Shown here in pieces: positions 62,509 to 64,000 of a DNA stretch of 64,000 bases. A model generated the notes under the pieces. It was not told where the DNA came from. It did no database searches and was given only the letters and a program-made list of their open reading frames with translations. The first letter of the stretch is position 1. The number at the start of each line of letters is the position of its first letter. A program made the position numbers and the translations under genes. The stretch covers positions 62,001 to 126,000 of the forward strand of contig NZ_AP021901.1 of the NCBI RefSeq assembly GCF_018325905.1, read 5' to 3'. This DNA is from Pseudomonas sp. St316 (GTDB lineage Bacteria; Pseudomonadota; Gammaproteobacteria; Pseudomonadales; Pseudomonadaceae).

Positions 62509-64000
62509 CTATTTCACTTCCGGCGGCGTCGTGAAGGTGTGATAAGGCGCCGGCGACGGCACGCTCCACTCCAGCCCTTCAGCCCCATCCCACGGCTTGG
62601 CCGGTGCGGGCGGGCCGCCACGGATGGTCTTGATCACGATGAACAGGAAGAAGATCTGCGTGGTGCCGAACATGAACGCGCCGATGGACGAGACCATGTT
62701 GAAGTCGGCGAACTGCAGGTTGTAGTCGGGGATACGCCGGGGCATGCCCGCCAGGCCGACGAAGTGCATCGGGAAGAACGCCATGTTCATCCCGATGAAC
62801 GACAGCCAGAAGTGCAGCTTTCCGAGGGTTTCGTCGTACATGTGGCCGGTCCATTTCGGCAGCCAGTAGTAGGCCGAGGCGAAGATCCCGAAGATCGCGC
62901 CGGGCACCAGCACATAGTGGAAGTGTGCGACCACGAAGTAGGTGTCCTGGTACTGGAAGTCCGCCGGGGCGATGGCCAGCATCAACCCGGAGAAACCACC
63001 GATGGAGAACAGGATCACGAACGCCACGGCAAACAGCATCGGCGTTTCGAAGGTCAGCGAGCCTTGCCACATGGTGCTGGCCCAGTTGAACACCTTCACC
63101 CCGGTGGGCACGGCGATCAGCAGGGTCGCGTACATGAAGAACAGCTCGCCCACCAGCGGGATGCCGACCACGAACATGTGGTGCGCCCAGACGATGAACG
63201 ACAGGAACGCAATGGCGGCCGTGGCGTAGACCATCGAGGTGTAGCCGAACAACGGCTTGCGCGAGAAGGCCGGGATGATCGAGCTGACGGCGCCGAAGGC
63301 CGGCAGGATCATGATGTACACCTCGGGGTGGCCGAAGAACCAGAACACATGCTGGAACAGCACCGGGTCACCGCCGCCGGCGGCACTGAAGAAGCTGGTG
63401 CCGAAGTGGATGTCCATCAGCATCATCGTCACGCAGCCGGCCAGCACCGGCATCACCGCGATCAGCAGGAACGCGGTGATCAGCCAGGTCCAGACGAACA
63501 GCGGCATTTTCATCAGGGTCATGCCGGGGGCGCGCAGGTTGAGGATGGTGGCGATCACGTTGATCGCGCCCATGATCGAGCTGATGCCCATCAGGTGGAT
63601 GGCAAAGATGAAGAACGTCACGCTTTCCGGCGCATAGGTGGTGGACAGCGGCGCATAGAAGGTCCAGCCGAAATTCGGCCCGCCCCCGGCGGTGAACAAG
63701 GTCGAGACCAGTAGCAGGAACGCCGCCGGCAACAGCCAGAAGCTGAAGTTGTTCATGCGCGGCAGGGCCATGTCCGGCGCGCCGATCATCAGCGGGATCA
63801 TCCAGTTGGCGAGGCCGACGAAGGCCGGCATCACCGCACCGAAGACCATCACCAGGCCATGCATGGTGGTCATCTGGTTGAAGAACGCCGGCTCCACGAT
63901 CTGCAGGCCGGGCTGGAACAGCTCGGCGCGGATCACCATGGCGAACGAGCCGCCGAGCAGGAACATGGAGAACGCGAACCACAGGTACAGCGTGCCGATA
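62509..64000 (-). CDS. coxA: cytochrome c oxidase subunit I, N-terminus off the window
   Basis: About 497 residues of the heme a-heme a3/CuB subunit, lacking only a short start beyond position 64000; the first visible residues are IGTLYLWFAFSMFLLGG. The His ligands are seen in TMHGLVMVF, in WFFGHPEVYI (the His-Tyr neighbourhood), in the HH pair of VWAHHMFVVG and in VVAHFHYVL. The ATG at 63966 is inside the protein and is not the start. It is the most upstream gene of the oxidase cluster in view. Confidence 0.96.
   Translation of the reverse strand, partial: IGTLYLWFAFSMFLLGGSFAMVIRAELFQPGLQIVEPAFFNQMTTMHGLVMVFGAVMPAFVGLANWMIPLMIGAPDMALPRMNNFSFWLLPAAFLLLVSTLFTAGGGPNFGWTFYAPLSTTYAPESVTFFIFAIHLMGISSIMGAINVIATILNLRAPGMTLMKMPLFVWTWLITAFLLIAVMPVLAGCVTMMLMDIHFGTSFFSAAGGGDPVLFQHVFWFFGHPEVYIMILPAFGAVSSIIPAFSRKPLFGYTSMVYATAAIAFLSFIVWAHHMFVVGIPLVGELFFMYATLLIAVPTGVKVFNWASTMWQGSLTFETPMLFAVAFVILFSIGGFSGLMLAIAPADFQYQDTYFVVAHFHYVLVPGAIFGIFASAYYWLPKWTGHMYDETLGKLHFWLSFIGMNMAFFPMHFVGLAGMPRRIPDYNLQFADFNMVSSIGAFMFGTTQIFFLFIVIKTIRGGPPAPAKPWDGAEGLEWSVPSPAPYHTFTTPPEVK

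Overview
The window reads as chromosomal DNA of a fluorescent Pseudomonas (P. fluorescens group). It is GC-rich, gene order follows the origin-proximal Pseudomonas backbone as I remember it from P. aeruginosa (algB-kinB; betC; aroE-hemF-qor-tsaC-dprA-lysM-def-fmt-rsmB-trkA; the cytochrome aa3 cluster), and intergenic spaces carry Pseudomonas-type REP palindromes with a GTGGGAGCGAGCTTGC-like core. No tRNA, rRNA, CRISPR array, integrase or intact transposase gene was seen.

Layout. 1-5.1 kb: end of an EAL-domain gene, the KinB/AlgB two-component pair, and a divergent set (membrane peptide behind a sigma-54-type promoter, DUF1328 protein, Ivy-family protein). 5.1-5.8 kb: a 0.7-kb gap with a candidate structured RNA and a strong hairpin before gltP. 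5.8-20.5 kb: transport and envelope genes (GltP, nucleoside-recognition-domain protein, an Mla-like lipid ABC operon, DUF5924 protein, M16 peptidase, Na/Pi transporter, TerC, CitMHS). 20.5-25.8 kb: choline-sulfate use (LysR regulator, BetC, ChoX, SulP). 25.9-37.2 kb: core genes, interrupted by a 134-bp-period tandem array of REP pairs. 37.2-48.9 kb: accessory and stress genes (DUF805, DUF6124, DUF2790, a two-component system, two alpha/beta hydrolases, a frameshifted lipoprotein, MerR, AraC).

48.9-55.6 kb is a visibly AT-richer defence island. It holds a NADAR-family gene, a compact plus-strand operon TIR(DUF1863)-Nmad2-MazG-like-UDG-like, and convergent to it a complete Thoeris system (ThsA SIR2-STALD, ThsB, and a second TIR protein). 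The island is bracketed by same-orientation repeats (about 47.5-47.9 kb and 56.2-56.7 kb). A DUF6124 gene with its structured leader occurs twice, about 17.1 kb apart. 56.7-64 kb: cytochrome c oxidase assembly and structural genes (sco, ctaB, ctaA, surf1, coxC, ctaG, coxA), the last running off the window.

The most promising unexplained items are the TIR-Nmad2-MazG-UDG operon, the DUF6124 leader RNA (long stem, compensatory base change, possible pseudoknot), the candidate GGA-loop sRNA at 5.1-5.3 kb, and the repeat architecture around the defence island.
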